NCBI RefSeq assembly: GCF_001653195.1
Contig: NZ_JXBB01000011.1
Location: 1 to 39,882, forward strand
Source of the DNA: Hydrogenibacillus schlegelii
Lineage (GTDB): Bacteria > Bacillota > Bacilli > Thermicanales > DSM-22653
Length of the DNA stretch: 39,882 bases
Direction of reading: 5' to 3'
In this document: piece by piece, positions 7,152 through 15,147 of the stretch
How the letters are laid out: each line of letters starts with the position of its first letter
Numbering within the stretch: the stretch's first letter is position 1
The notes under the pieces: model-generated
What the model was told of the DNA's origin: nothing
What the model saw: only the letters and a program-made list of their open reading frames with translations
Databases searched by the model: none
Translations under genes and position numbers: made by a program

Positions 7152-7700
7152 ATGAGCAAGAAGGTGCTGATCCTCGCCGGTGATGCCGTCGAGGCACTGG
7201 AAGTCTACTATCCGTATTTCCGCCTGCTCGAAGCCGGCCATGAGGCCGTCATCGCCGCCCCGAGCAAAAAGGTGCTCCACACCGTCGTTCACGACTTCGA
7301 GGGATGGGACACCTACACCGAAAAAGTCGGCTATCGGCTGGAGGCGCACCTGCCGTTCTCTGAAGTCCGGCCGGAAGAATACGACGGGCTCATCATCCCC
7401 GGCGGCCGGGCGCCGGAGTATATCCGCCTCGACCCCCACGTGCCCGCCATCGTCCGGCACTTTTTCGAAGCGAACAAGCCCGTCGGCGCCATCTGTCACG
7501 CCGTTCTCGTTCTCGCCGCGGCCAAGCCGCCCCTTGAAGGGCGCCAGATGACCGCCTACACCGCCTGCCGTCCGGACGTCGAAAACCTCGGTGCCACCTA
7601 CGTCGACGCCGGACTCCACGTCGACGGCAACCTCGTCTCCGGGCACGCCTGGCCGGATCTCCCCGGATTCATGCGAGAGTTTTTGAAGCTGCTCGGCTGA
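7152..7700 (+). CDS. DJ-1/PfpI family protein (class I glutamine amidotransferase-like)
   Basis: A 182-residue member of the DJ-1/PfpI superfamily. The nucleophile elbow is GAICHAVL with Cys115 followed by His116, and an acidic residue near Glu14 sits in the position that supports the cysteine. IIPGGRAPEYIR (81-92) is the characteristic segment before the elbow. Members act as deglycases, chaperones or intracellular proteases against carbonyl or heat stress; the exact activity cannot be read. The start follows a GGGGGAG site seven bases upstream. It is a single-gene unit with its own promoter. Confidence 0.85.
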   Translation: MSKKVLILAGDAVEALEVYYPYFRLLEAGHEAVIAAPSKKVLHTVVHDFEGWDTYTEKVGYRLEAHLPFSEVRPEEYDGLIIPGGRAPEYIRLDPHVPAIVRHFFEANKPVGAICHAVLVLAAAKPPLEGRQMTAYTACRPDVENLGATYVDAGLHVDGNLVSGHAWPDLPGFMREFLKLLG

Positions 7701-7730
7701 TCGGCCGGGCGCTTTGTTCCCGGCGAAAGG

Positions 7731-8119
7731 TTAAACGACGAGTCGATGTGGACGCTCGGTCGGCTGTTTGCCGGTTCCCTCAGGCCGGTTGAGGGGGCCG
7801 TCCTCCGGGGCGGCCGTCCGATTTTGCCCGCGGGTTTCCGGCCGGTTCCGATGATCCATCAGCACCCGGGCGCGCCGTGAACCCGCGCTGGAAGCTCCGG
7901 CAGGTGCTGGAAGAGGCCGAGGAAATCGATCGGAATTTGCTGGAGCGCCTGATCGTTCACCCGTCCTGGTTGCGCCGATATCCCCACGCAGTCCCCGGAG
8001 GCGAACGGCAGCGGGTGTGCATCGCCCGCGCCTTGTCCGGTCCCGTGCGCCAACTCATCGCCGATGAGATCACCGGCATGCTGGTTTGGCGAAACTCATC
8101 GGCCGCACCGGCGGGATGA
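7731..8119 (+). pseudogene. Decayed ABC transporter ATPase (Nik/Opp/Dpp type)
   Basis: Remains of a nickel/peptide-type ABC ATPase. The first frame reads DESMW-TLGRLFAGSLRPVEG, where relatives read GESGSGKTTLGRL, so the Walker A loop is lost. It runs on to QHPGAP, stops, and shifts frame near 7875 into NPRWKLRQVLEEAEEIDRNL. The C signature is PGGERQRVCIARAL, with a Walker B-like LIADEITGML; after this the sequence diverges and ends at 8119. The Walker A loss, the frameshift and the missing C-terminal part make it non-functional. Intact relatives sit in metal or peptide import operons, which suggests a lost transporter here. Confidence 0.8.
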
Positions 8120-8149
8120 GCGAAAATACAATGGAAAGGGACAACGAAA

Positions 8150-9025
8150 ATGCATGCTCCAGCACCGGACAACCTTTATCGCCATTTTATCGACCTGTGG
8201 GAAGATCCCGGGCCCCGATATGAAATCCAGCAGGCGTTCTGGAACCGGCGGGCCAAGGCGTTCAGCGAACAGCTGAACGACGACCGCCATCGCAGGCGTT
8301 TTGAACGTCTGTACGGCTGGCTCAAGGACCTCGGGGCGTTTGAAGGACAGGCGTCCATCCTCGACATCGGTTGCGGCCCTGGGACGTTCGCCGTCCCTTT
8401 TGCCGAAGCGGGCCATCGCGTCACCGGCATCGACATCGCAGCGGATATGATCGCCCATGCGAAGGCGAACGCCGTACGGTTCGGGGTGAGCGATCGGACC
8501 GCGTTTGAGGTCGCCGCATGGGAAGAGATCGACGTCCATTCCCGGGGGTGGGAACGGACGTTCGACCTGGTGTTTGCCTCGATGACGCCGGCGATCCGCA
8601 ACGTGAATGCCTTTTACAAAATGATGCAGGTGTGTCGGAAGGCGTGCTTTTTAAGCGGTTTTGTTGCCCGGCGCGATCCGATCCTCCGGCGCCTCCGGCA
8701 AGCGCTCGGCCTGCCGTCGGAGGGGGCGCCGATGAACCGAATTTACGCGGCGTTCAACCTCCTCTGGCTTGATGGGTATTACCCCACCGTCCATTTCATC
8801 GACGATCGGTGGGAACAGCAGTTTTCGATCGAGGAGGCGAGCGAGCGATTTTCGCTGTTTCTGCGTTTTCAGTCGATGAATGAGACGGGGCTGGAGGAGA
8901 GGGTGGCGCGCGTTCTGCATGAAATCGCGGAGGAACAGGGAAGCTCCGTGCTGCGGCAGACGGTAGAGGTGAAAATCGCTTGGCTTTACTGGCGGGTTGA
9001 CGACCGGTCGCGGGAACGATCGTGA
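8150..9025 (+). CDS. Class I SAM-dependent methyltransferase
   Basis: A 291-residue Rossmann methyltransferase. Motif I is ILDIGCGPG (70-78), followed by GHRVTGIDIAADMI with the acidic residue that binds the SAM ribose. The N-terminal about 60 residues and the C-terminal half, rich in Trp, Tyr and Phe, do not match a family I can name, so the substrate is unknown. The start has an AAAGGGA site. It lies right after the decayed Nik/Opp-type ATPase; similar methyltransferases are sometimes neighbours of metal or peptide ABC importers, so it may be the surviving member of a broken uptake locus. That link is inference. Confidence 0.75.
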   Translation: MHAPAPDNLYRHFIDLWEDPGPRYEIQQAFWNRRAKAFSEQLNDDRHRRRFERLYGWLKDLGAFEGQASILDIGCGPGTFAVPFAEAGHRVTGIDIAADMIAHAKANAVRFGVSDRTAFEVAAWEEIDVHSRGWERTFDLVFASMTPAIRNVNAFYKMMQVCRKACFLSGFVARRDPILRRLRQALGLPSEGAPMNRIYAAFNLLWLDGYYPTVHFIDDRWEQQFSIEEASERFSLFLRFQSMNETGLEERVARVLHEIAEEQGSSVLRQTVEVKIAWLYWRVDDRSRERS

Positions 9026-9034
9026 TGAGATACA

Positions 9035-9056
9035 AAAAAACGCCGGCAACCGGCGT
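9035..9056 (-). terminator. Terminator of tRNA-Gly
   Basis: On the minus strand ACGCCGG-TTG-CCGGCGT is followed by a run of seven T, a textbook intrinsic terminator 17 bases after the tRNA CCA. Confidence 0.85.
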
Positions 9057-9073
9057 CATTCCTGGCTTCTTTA

Positions 9074-9147
9074 TGGAGCGGGTGAGGGGAATCGAACCCC
9101 CGCCGCCAGCTTGGGAAGCTGGAGTTCTACCATTGAACTACACCCGC
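9074..9147 (-). tRNA. tRNA-Gly (anticodon CCC)
   Basis: On the minus strand the acceptor arm GCGGGTG pairs with CACCCGC, then discriminator T and an encoded CCA (9076-9074). The anticodon arm is CCAGC-TTCCCAA-GCTGG, so U33 is followed by CCC. The T loop GGTTCGATTCC is normal. The whole closely resembles bacterial tRNA-Gly(CCC). Confidence 0.95.
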
Positions 9148-9166
9148 ATGGAACTCCACCCGCATG
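9135..9166 (-). repeat. Tandem duplication of the tRNA 5' end
   Basis: GAACTACACCCGCATG (9135-9150) is followed directly by GAACTCCACCCGCATG (9151-9166), 15 of 16 bases identical. The first copy includes the tRNA 5' end; the second lies in the precursor leader. Confidence 0.8.
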
Positions 9167-9220
9167 AGCACTTCACCTGCATGGATTGCTCTGCCGCCTT
9201 TGTTCGGCTACGCATCAGCA

Positions 9221-9249
9221 ATTATATCCCGTCGGTGTGCCGGCGTCAA
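9221..9249 (-). promoter_or_regulatory. Promoter of tRNA-Gly
   Basis: On the minus strand TTGACG (9249-9244), 17-base spacer, TATAAT (9226-9221). This is the best sigma-A match in the window, giving a leader of about 65 bases before the tRNA. Confidence 0.85.
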
Positions 9250-9266
9250 CATGTAAAATATGCAAA

Positions 9267-9297
9267 ACCGGCCCGGGAGGCCTCCTTCCGGGCCGGT
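9267..9297 (-). terminator. Terminator downstream of the PBP1A gene
   Basis: ACCGGCCCGG pairs with CCGGGCCGGT around an 11-base loop; the minus strand continues TTTTGCATATTTTA. It lies about 190 bases after the PBP stop and just upstream of the tRNA promoter. Bases 9298-9489 hold nothing else that I can recognise. Confidence 0.65.
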
Positions 9298-9489
9298 GAT
9301 TTTTCCGATCGTGAAGATTGGAGCAGAATCTGCCGGCACCGCGCCTTCTTCGGCCGTCGATGGGCGGGGGCGGGGTCGGCTGCGAACGGAAAAACGGGTC
9401 AGCGCCTAGAGGGGTGATCCGCGATAGGGGGTGGCGGTTTGCGCGAGGGGGCCTGCGAATAAAGCGGTGGCCGACCCGCCGGGTGAGGT

Positions 9490-12400
9490 CTACGGACGGT
9501 CCGGCGAATCTTTTTTCTTCTTCTTGTCCATCGGTGTCGAAAGGGGGACGCTTCCGACCGGGGAGGCGGTGACGCCCCCGTCCGGCGAGATGAGGCCGGT
9601 CGGCCCCTTGTCGTTCTTCGGCGGCGATTCGTTCGCCGGCGCGCCGGTGCCGTCGGTCCCGTTCCCGCCGCCTTCGCCGGCGCCGTTTTGGTCGCCGGGG
9701 AGGACGGGGGACGGCGGGGGCGCTTGGCCGTTTTTCGGCTTCGGCTGCACCGCGATAGAGCGGTCGGATTCTCCGAGGGCGTTTTCGGCGGAGACGGCGT
9801 AGTAGCCGTCGTCAGCAAAGGTCAGAACCTCGAAATACGGCGTGTCCGTCGTGCCGATGCGCTCAAACGGCCCTTCTTTGTCCGGCGCGTAGTAGATATG
9901 GTAGCGCTCGACCCGCTCCCGTTCGGGGTTCGGGTCCCAGGTGAGGACGACGCCGGTGTCGGTTCGGACGGCCTTTAAGCCTTTCGGCGGGCTCGGCGCC
10001 TTCCGGACGTCGGCCGGCGCGCCGAAGGGGCTTACGTCCTGGGCCGGCGGCGATTCGCGGCCGCCGATGTCGACGGCGGTGACGGTGTAGACGACGAACG
10101 GATCGCCGAGGGACTCGCTGAACGTCGTCGGCAGGTGGCTCATGACGCTTCCGACGTGTTCCATCCCGGTGAGCGTCCGGCGGTAGATGCGGTAGCCGGC
10201 GATATCGCCTTCCGGGTTGGGCTGCCAGCTTAAGGTGACGGTCCGCGTCGCGTCGTCGTACGACGCCGTAAGGCCTTTGGGCGCCGACGGCGGATCCGGG
10301 AGGAGTTTCCGGGGGTCGAGTTCCGTCGGCAGGGTGAGGTCGGCGTCGGGAACGGTGTAGCTCACCCCGGGCCGGGGGTTTTTCGGGATCCGGATCGGAT
10401 CCCGCTTGATCAGCACTTTTTTCAGGACGAGGTCGTCCGGCGTCGAGTCCAGGGCGATGTAGTTTTTTCCGTTCACGACGACGATTCGGGCCTTCTGGAC
10501 GCGGTCGTCCGGCACGGTCGGGAGGTATTTTTTGTTGAAGGCGATCGTCTTCACCCAGCCGCCTTCCCGGCAGGCGTCGGTCGGGAGCTTGCCGGAGACG
10601 ACGCAGGCGCTCATCTGGACGATCTCCTTCGCCTTCGGGAAGGCGGCGTCTTTCGGCGAGAGCTCGGGCTTGAGCTCGAGCACTTTGTTCATGAGGATCG
10701 GCCAGAGGGTGCGGGCGTTTTTGGGCGGGTAGCCCCCGAGCTTCATCCCTTTGACTTCAAAGCCGGTCCAGACGCCGAGGGTAAGGGTCGGGGTGTAGCC
10801 GACGAACCAGATGTCTTCGTAGTTGTCCGAGGTGCCGGTTTTCCCGGCGAGGGCCCGGCGGCCGTGGGCCCGCTCCATCGCCTGCCGAATGCTCGCGCCG
10901 GTGCCGGAGGTCATGACGCTCGTCAGCATGTCGTTCATCAAATACGCGGTCTCTTCGCTTAAGACCGGGATTTCCCGCCGCTCGTGCTGGTAGATCGTCC
11001 GGCCCTGGCCGTCGGCGATCCGCTCGATCATGTAGCTCGGGATGAGTTTGCCGCCGTTCGGGAAGACGCTGTACGCCTGGGTGAGTTCGGCGACGCTCGT
11101 GCCGTGCGCAAGCCCGCCGATGGCGGCGGTCGCCGAGTGTTCATCGCCCGGGACGAGGTGCTGAAGCCCCATGCGCCGGCCGTAGTCGATGACCTTCGGC
11201 AGGCCGACGGCGAGGGAGAGCTTGATCGCGGGGATGTTGTACGATTGGGCGAGGGCCTGCCGCGCCGGCACGAGGCCGTGGAACCGGCGATCGTAGTTGG
11301 CCGGAGCAAACTCCTTTCCGCCGTCCGCGAGGACGATCGGCGCGTCGTCGACGAAGACGTCCGGGCTCAGGAGCACCCCCTCTTCGAGGGCCGGGGCGTA
11401 GGCGAGGACGGGCTTTGCCGCCGAGCCGGGGGAGCGGGGTTCGAAGGCGAAATTGATCTTGCTTTTTTTGAAATCGCGGCCGCCGATGAAGGCGAGGATG
11501 GCGCCGGTCCGGTTGTCGATGAGGACGGCGCCGACTTGCTGCACGGGATGGTCGACGCGCTTGCCGTTGGCGGCGGTGTAGGCGGGCGGATTCGTCCAGA
11601 AGTTGTTGTCGTCCCGGGCGATCGCCTCGAAGGCGTCGAAGAGGGTTTTGTCGATCGTCGTCGTGATGTGGTAGCCTTTGGTGAGGACGTCCCGCTCCCG
11701 CTTCTCGAGCAGTTCCTGCCAGAGGGGCCGGACGTCGGGGTCGTCCCGGCGATCGGGGTCGATCCCCTGCGCTCGGAGGTCGTCTTCGGCGAGGGCTTCG
11801 GCGGCGGCGTCGATGATGGCGTAGAGGAGGTACGGCGAACGGGCATAGGCGGTGTCCGATCGCTGGACGAGGTGGGCCCGGATGTCGAAGGCGAGGGCCG
11901 TCTCCCGCTCCGCCGGCGTAATTTTCCCGTCTTTTTCCATCTCCCCGAGGACGAGCTTCATCCGCTCCAGGCCGTCCCGGTAGGTCTCGTCGTTGTAGGG
12001 GAGGTATTTGGCCGGTCCCTGGAGCATGCCGACGAGGTAGGCGGCCTGGGCGAGGTTTAAGTCTTTGGCATCGATGCCGAAGTACCCTTTGGCGGCCGCC
12101 TGGATGCCGTAGAGATTCGTGCCGTCCTTGCTTTTACCGAAGTAGACCCGGTTCAGGTACGCTTCAAGGATCTGGTCTTTGGTGAGCACCCGCTCGACGC
12201 GGAGGGCGAGAAGGATTTCGTTCAGCTTACGGCGGTATTTGAGGCGCTTTAGGGCGTCGCCTTTGACTTTGCCGCTCAGCTCTTCCCGGTAGAGGTCTTC
12301 GAGGAGCGTCTGTTTGACGAGCTGCTGGGTCAGGGTCGAGCCGCCGGTCTGGACGTCGCTTCCGGTGATCTGCTGCAGGATCGCCCGCATCGTGCCGCGA

Positions 12401-12753
12401 AGGCTCACGCCGGGATGGCGATAAAAGCCCTTGTCCTCGGTGCTGATGAGGGCCTGGATGACGTACGGCGAGATCTGATCGAGGGTGACGTACTGGAGGT
12501 ATTCGGCGCCGGGCAGGCGCCCGATGAGGGTGCCGTCCCGGTAGTAGGCGAAACTGGAGAAGGCTTCCGGGGCGATCGCCTGCTTGATGTCGTCGTAGCT
12601 TAAGACCCGCTGGTCCTTGAGCACGGAGGCGATAAAGCCGAGGACGGTGCCGGCGGCGAGGAAGGCGAGGCCGACGAAGGCGAGCAGGAGAAGGCGGAGC
12701 GCCGGCATGAGACTTCCGGCAGGTGTCTTTTTTTTCGAACGTTCGGCCGCCAT
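9490..12753 (-). CDS. pbpA: Class A penicillin-binding protein (PBP1A) with two fibronectin-III domains
   Basis: A 1087-residue bifunctional cell-wall synthase: the glycosyltransferase polymerises lipid II, the transpeptidase cross-links peptides. A cytoplasmic Lys-rich tail and one membrane helix (about 18-44) precede the glycosyltransferase domain, with catalytic Glu106 in STEDKGFYRHPG and GGSTLTQQL. The transpeptidase has Ser-Ala-Ala-Lys (near 442, in SPGSAAKP), SYN (near 504) and KTGTS (near 638). Two fibronectin type III domains follow (from about 818 and 919, each opening PKGL), then a Gly/Pro/Asn-rich tail ending in KKKKKDS. The tail length exceeds the classical enzyme. A good AAGGGGGG site precedes the ATG. 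It is divergent from tyrS. The gene symbol is a generic one. Confidence 0.9.
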   Translation of the reverse strand: MAAERSKKKTPAGSLMPALRLLLLAFVGLAFLAAGTVLGFIASVLKDQRVLSYDDIKQAIAPEAFSSFAYYRDGTLIGRLPGAEYLQYVTLDQISPYVIQALISTEDKGFYRHPGVSLRGTMRAILQQITGSDVQTGGSTLTQQLVKQTLLEDLYREELSGKVKGDALKRLKYRRKLNEILLALRVERVLTKDQILEAYLNRVYFGKSKDGTNLYGIQAAAKGYFGIDAKDLNLAQAAYLVGMLQGPAKYLPYNDETYRDGLERMKLVLGEMEKDGKITPAERETALAFDIRAHLVQRSDTAYARSPYLLYAIIDAAAEALAEDDLRAQGIDPDRRDDPDVRPLWQELLEKRERDVLTKGYHITTTIDKTLFDAFEAIARDDNNFWTNPPAYTAANGKRVDHPVQQVGAVLIDNRTGAILAFIGGRDFKKSKINFAFEPRSPGSAAKPVLAYAPALEEGVLLSPDVFVDDAPIVLADGGKEFAPANYDRRFHGLVPARQALAQSYNIPAIKLSLAVGLPKVIDYGRRMGLQHLVPGDEHSATAAIGGLAHGTSVAELTQAYSVFPNGGKLIPSYMIERIADGQGRTIYQHERREIPVLSEETAYLMNDMLTSVMTSGTGASIRQAMERAHGRRALAGKTGTSDNYEDIWFVGYTPTLTLGVWTGFEVKGMKLGGYPPKNARTLWPILMNKVLELKPELSPKDAAFPKAKEIVQMSACVVSGKLPTDACREGGWVKTIAFNKKYLPTVPDDRVQKARIVVVNGKNYIALDSTPDDLVLKKVLIKRDPIRIPKNPRPGVSYTVPDADLTLPTELDPRKLLPDPPSAPKGLTASYDDATRTVTLSWQPNPEGDIAGYRIYRRTLTGMEHVGSVMSHLPTTFSESLGDPFVVYTVTAVDIGGRESPPAQDVSPFGAPADVRKAPSPPKGLKAVRTDTGVVLTWDPNPERERVERYHIYYAPDKEGPFERIGTTDTPYFEVLTFADDGYYAVSAENALGESDRSIAVQPKPKNGQAPPPSPVLPGDQNGAGEGGGNGTDGTGAPANESPPKNDKGPTGLISPDGGVTASPVGSVPLSTPMDKKKKKDSPDRP

Positions 12754-12779
12754 GATCGACCCCCCTTGAATTCGGGCCT

Positions 12780-12788
12780 ATTATAGCA
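12780..12788 (-). promoter_or_regulatory. Extended -10 promoter of the PBP1A gene
   Basis: The minus strand reads TGCTATAAT, an extended -10 element with a consensus TATAAT. No good -35 is visible. It lies 27 bases from the PBP start and back to back with the tyrS promoter. Confidence 0.6.
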
Positions 12789-12802
12789 TAGCGCCCCTTG
12801 GA

Positions 12803-12831
12803 TTGCAGGAAAGGCCGGCTCGGGCTATACT
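12803..12831 (+). promoter_or_regulatory. Promoter of tyrS
   Basis: TTGCAG (12803-12808), 17-base spacer, TATACT (12826-12831). The leader to the start is only about 20 bases, so there is no room for the T-box element often found before tyrosyl-tRNA synthetase genes. Confidence 0.65.
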
Positions 12832-12855
12832 GAGAGGAGCGAAGGAGTGAAGGCG

Positions 12856-14199
12856 ATGGATGCGGTCCAACCGGGCGAAGCAAAGCGGTCGGCGGCGGTG
12901 AACGCCCACCGGGACGATCCGGCGGTTCGGGCCGAGGTGGAGCGGCAGTTCCGTCTTCTTTCCCGGGGTGCGGTGGAGATCATCCCGGAAGACGGCCTTC
13001 GGGAGAAGATCCGGGAAAGCGTCGTAAGCGGCCGGCCGCTTCGGGTCAAGCTCGGCCTCGATCCGTCGGCGCCGGATGTGCATCTCGGCCACACGGTCGT
13101 GCTGCAGAAGCTCCGGCAGTTTCAGGAGCTCGGGCACGTGGTGCAGCTCGTGATCGGCGATTTTACCGGCCGGATCGGCGATCCGACCGGCAAGTCCGAA
13201 ACCCGTCGACAGCTTTCGGAAGCGGAAGTCCGTGAGAACGCCGCGACGTACGTCAAGCAGTTCGGAAAAATTCTTGACATGTCGCGGGTGGAGCTCGTCT
13301 ACAACAGCGCCTGGCTCGAGAAGCTCACCTTCGCCGAGGTGCTCCAGCTTGCGGCGAAGACGACGGTCGCCCGGATGCTCGAACGGGACGATTTCGAGAA
13401 ACGGTATACCGCCGGCCAGCCGATCGGGCTGCACGAATTCTTTTACCCGCTGATGCAGGCGTATGACTCGGTCGTCCTCCGCTCCGACGTGGAACTCGGC
13501 GGGACGGATCAGAAGTTCAACCTGCTCATGGGCCGGGAGCTCATGCGGGACTACGGGCTGCCGGAGCAGGTCGTTCTGATGATGCCGCTTCTTGAGGGGA
13601 CCGACGGCGTGCGGAAGATGTCGAAGTCGCTCGGGAACTATATCGGCATCGATGAGCCGCCGGAAGAAATGTACGGCAAGGTGATGTCGATCCCGGACGA
13701 CCTGATGCTCCGCTACTACGCGCTGGTGACGGATCTGTCCGAAGCGGAGGTCGAAGCCGTCGCCGCCGGCCTCGCCGACGGGTCGCTCCATCCGCGGGAT
13801 GCGAAGATGCGCCTCGCCCGGCGGATTGTCGCCATGTATCACGGGGAGCCGGCGGCGGAGGCGGCGGAGCGGCATTTTCGCACCGTATTTCAGGAGGGCG
13901 GCCTGCCGGAGGCAATCGAGGAGCGCCGGCTGCCTGCGGCGGCCGTCGAAGACGGGACCGTCGGCGTGCTGAAGCTTCTTCAGGCGCTGGGCCTCGTGGC
14001 GAGCCTGTCGGAAGCCCGGCGGATGGTCGAGCAGCGGGCGGTCCGGATCGACGGCGAGCGGATCGTGGACCCGAAGGCGCGCCTTCCGGTCCGGGAGGGG
14101 ATGGTCGTCCAGGTCGGGAAACGGCTCATCGCCCGGGTGGCCCTCGAGCCGTCGGTGCAGGGAGACGTCCGGGAATCGGCCGCGGGCGACCGGCCATAG
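12856..14199 (+). CDS. tyrS: Tyrosine--tRNA ligase (TyrZ-type)
   Basis: A 447-residue class I aminoacyl-tRNA synthetase that charges tRNA-Tyr in the cytoplasm. The signature HLGH (76-79) follows KLGLDPSAPDV; KMSKS stands in DGVRKMSKSLGNYIGI near residue 255; ELGGTDQKFNLLMGRE is the tyrosine-pocket segment. The C-terminal part from LVASLSEARRMVEQRAVRI is an S4-like RNA-binding domain. The overall match is to the second bacterial type (TyrZ), with longer YDSV and MLERDDF segments. ATG 12856 has GAAGGAG eight bases before it; an in-frame GTG at 12847 is the alternative. It is convergent with rpsD, as in Bacillus. Confidence 0.92.
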   Translation: MDAVQPGEAKRSAAVNAHRDDPAVRAEVERQFRLLSRGAVEIIPEDGLREKIRESVVSGRPLRVKLGLDPSAPDVHLGHTVVLQKLRQFQELGHVVQLVIGDFTGRIGDPTGKSETRRQLSEAEVRENAATYVKQFGKILDMSRVELVYNSAWLEKLTFAEVLQLAAKTTVARMLERDDFEKRYTAGQPIGLHEFFYPLMQAYDSVVLRSDVELGGTDQKFNLLMGRELMRDYGLPEQVVLMMPLLEGTDGVRKMSKSLGNYIGIDEPPEEMYGKVMSIPDDLMLRYYALVTDLSEAEVEAVAAGLADGSLHPRDAKMRLARRIVAMYHGEPAAEAAERHFRTVFQEGGLPEAIEERRLPAAAVEDGTVGVLKLLQALGLVASLSEARRMVEQRAVRIDGERIVDPKARLPVREGMVVQVGKRLIARVALEPSVQGDVRESAAGDRP

Positions 14200-14291
14200 G
14201 TTCGGGACGACCGAGAATCGAGGTTCGGGACGGCCGGGATCGGTTCCGATGCGCCCGGAGATCGGTTCGGTCCGGAGCCGAAAGAAACGCC

Positions 14292-14320
14292 AAAAGCCCG
14301 CACCGACGTGCGGGCTTTTT
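14292..14320. terminator. Bidirectional terminator between tyrS and rpsD
   Basis: AAAAGCCCGCAC pairs with GTGCGGGCTTTT, a 12-bp stem with a 4-base loop and T runs on both strands. Just before it, AGGTTCGGGACG-like words recur at 14199 and 14220 with no clear role. Confidence 0.85.
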
Positions 14321-14364
14321 GTCCGGACGATTGGCGTTGAACGGATCGGCGGCTTTGGCCGGGA

Positions 14365-14970
14365 TCAGCGACTGTAGAACTCGACGACGAGGGTTTCCTG
14401 GATCTCCTGCGGCAGCTCGGAGCGCTCCGGCAGCCGGAGGAGGGTGCCTTCGAGCTTGTGCTCGTCGAAGGAGAGGTACTCCGGCAGATACGCCCGCTGG
14501 GCGAGGGCATCCCGGACGACGACCATCTGCCGGGCCTTTTCCGTCAGGCCGACGACGTCTCCCGGTCGGAGCTGGTAAGACGGGATGTCGACCCGGCGGC
14601 CGTTGACGGTCACGTGGCCGTGGTTGACGAGCTGCCGGGCGCCCCGGCGGGTGCGGGCAAAGCCGAGCCGGTAGACGATGTTGTCCAGGCGGAGCTCCAG
14701 CAGGCGGAGGAAGTTTTCGCCGGTATTCCCTTTCATGCGGGACGCCTTCCGGAACAGGTTGGCGAACTGTCGCTCCGTCAGGCCGTACATGAAGCGGAGC
14801 TTTTGCTTTTCCTGGAGCTGAAGGCCGTATTCGGTGAGTTTCCGCCGCTGCGAGGCCGGTCCGTGCTGGCCGGGCGGATAGGGCCGCTTCCGAAGCTCTT
14901 TGCCGGTGCCGGAGAGGGAGATGCCGAGGCGGCGGCTTACGCGCCACGTCGGACCGGTGTACCGCGCCAT
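14365..14970 (-). CDS. rpsD: 30S ribosomal protein S4
   Basis: A 201-residue ribosomal protein that nucleates assembly of the 16S 5' domain. It starts [16 protein letters not shown], has the PPGQHG loop (32-37) and the RNA-binding S4 domain from about residue 92 ([15 protein letters not shown], then [18 protein letters not shown]). Length is normal. The zinc-finger cysteines seen in some S4 proteins are absent. ATG 14970 is the family start; a long upstream extension of the frame is spurious. The nearest ribosome site, AGGAGG, is about 14 bases away, longer than usual, which fits a gene whose translation is controlled by its leader. Monocistronic and convergent with tyrS. Confidence 0.97.
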   Translation of the reverse strand: MARYTGPTWRVSRRLGISLSGTGKELRKRPYPPGQHGPASQRRKLTEYGLQLQEKQKLRFMYGLTERQFANLFRKASRMKGNTGENFLRLLELRLDNIVYRLGFARTRRGARQLVNHGHVTVNGRRVDIPSYQLRPGDVVGLTEKARQMVVVRDALAQRAYLPEYLSFDEHKLEGTLLRLPERSELPQEIQETLVVEFYSR

Positions 14971-15106
14971 GTTGCCAAACGTCGCCTCCTGCGTTAGGAT
15001 AAAATCGTCCGTGAATTCGGGCGCTCCGTTCCTGCGGGCGCCCTCTATGCCGAACCGGACGCCGTCCGGCGTCCGCGTGCCAGCAGCCGCGCGTGGCAAT
15101 GCTTTT
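14971..15106 (-). promoter_or_regulatory. rpsD leader, probable S4 autoregulatory region
   Basis: A 5' leader of about 130 bases lies between the promoter and ATG. It has an inverted repeat TGCCA/TGGCA and a perfect hairpin GGACGCCGGACGGCGTCC. S4 leaders of Firmicutes bind S4 to repress their own translation. I cannot match the known consensus base by base, so this is by position and structure. One strand carries GTGCCAGCAGCCGCG, the conserved 16S 530-loop sequence. Confidence 0.4.
14972..15000 (+). promoter_or_regulatory. Candidate promoter for cbbY, inside the rpsD leader
   Basis: TTGCCA (14972-14977), 17-base spacer, TAGGAT (14995-15000) on the plus strand. Its transcript would run antisense to the rpsD leader for about 140 bases before cbbY. 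Confidence 0.4.
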
Positions 15107-15135
15107 ACCTTACCGAATCTGAAGCGAAAAGTCAA
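15107..15135 (-). promoter_or_regulatory. Promoter of rpsD
   Basis: On the minus strand TTGACT (15135-15130), 17-base spacer, TAAGGT (15112-15107). Its -35 box overlaps the ribosome binding site of cbbY on the other strand. Confidence 0.65.
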
Positions 15136-15147
15136 GGAGGGGCGGCC

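Noticed and set aside
12754-12856. T-box leader for tyrS
   Set aside because: The promoter is only about 20 bases from the start, leaving no space for the structure.
15070-15105. Piece of a 16S rRNA gene
   Set aside because: Only 15 bases match the 530 loop; the flanks do not follow rRNA.
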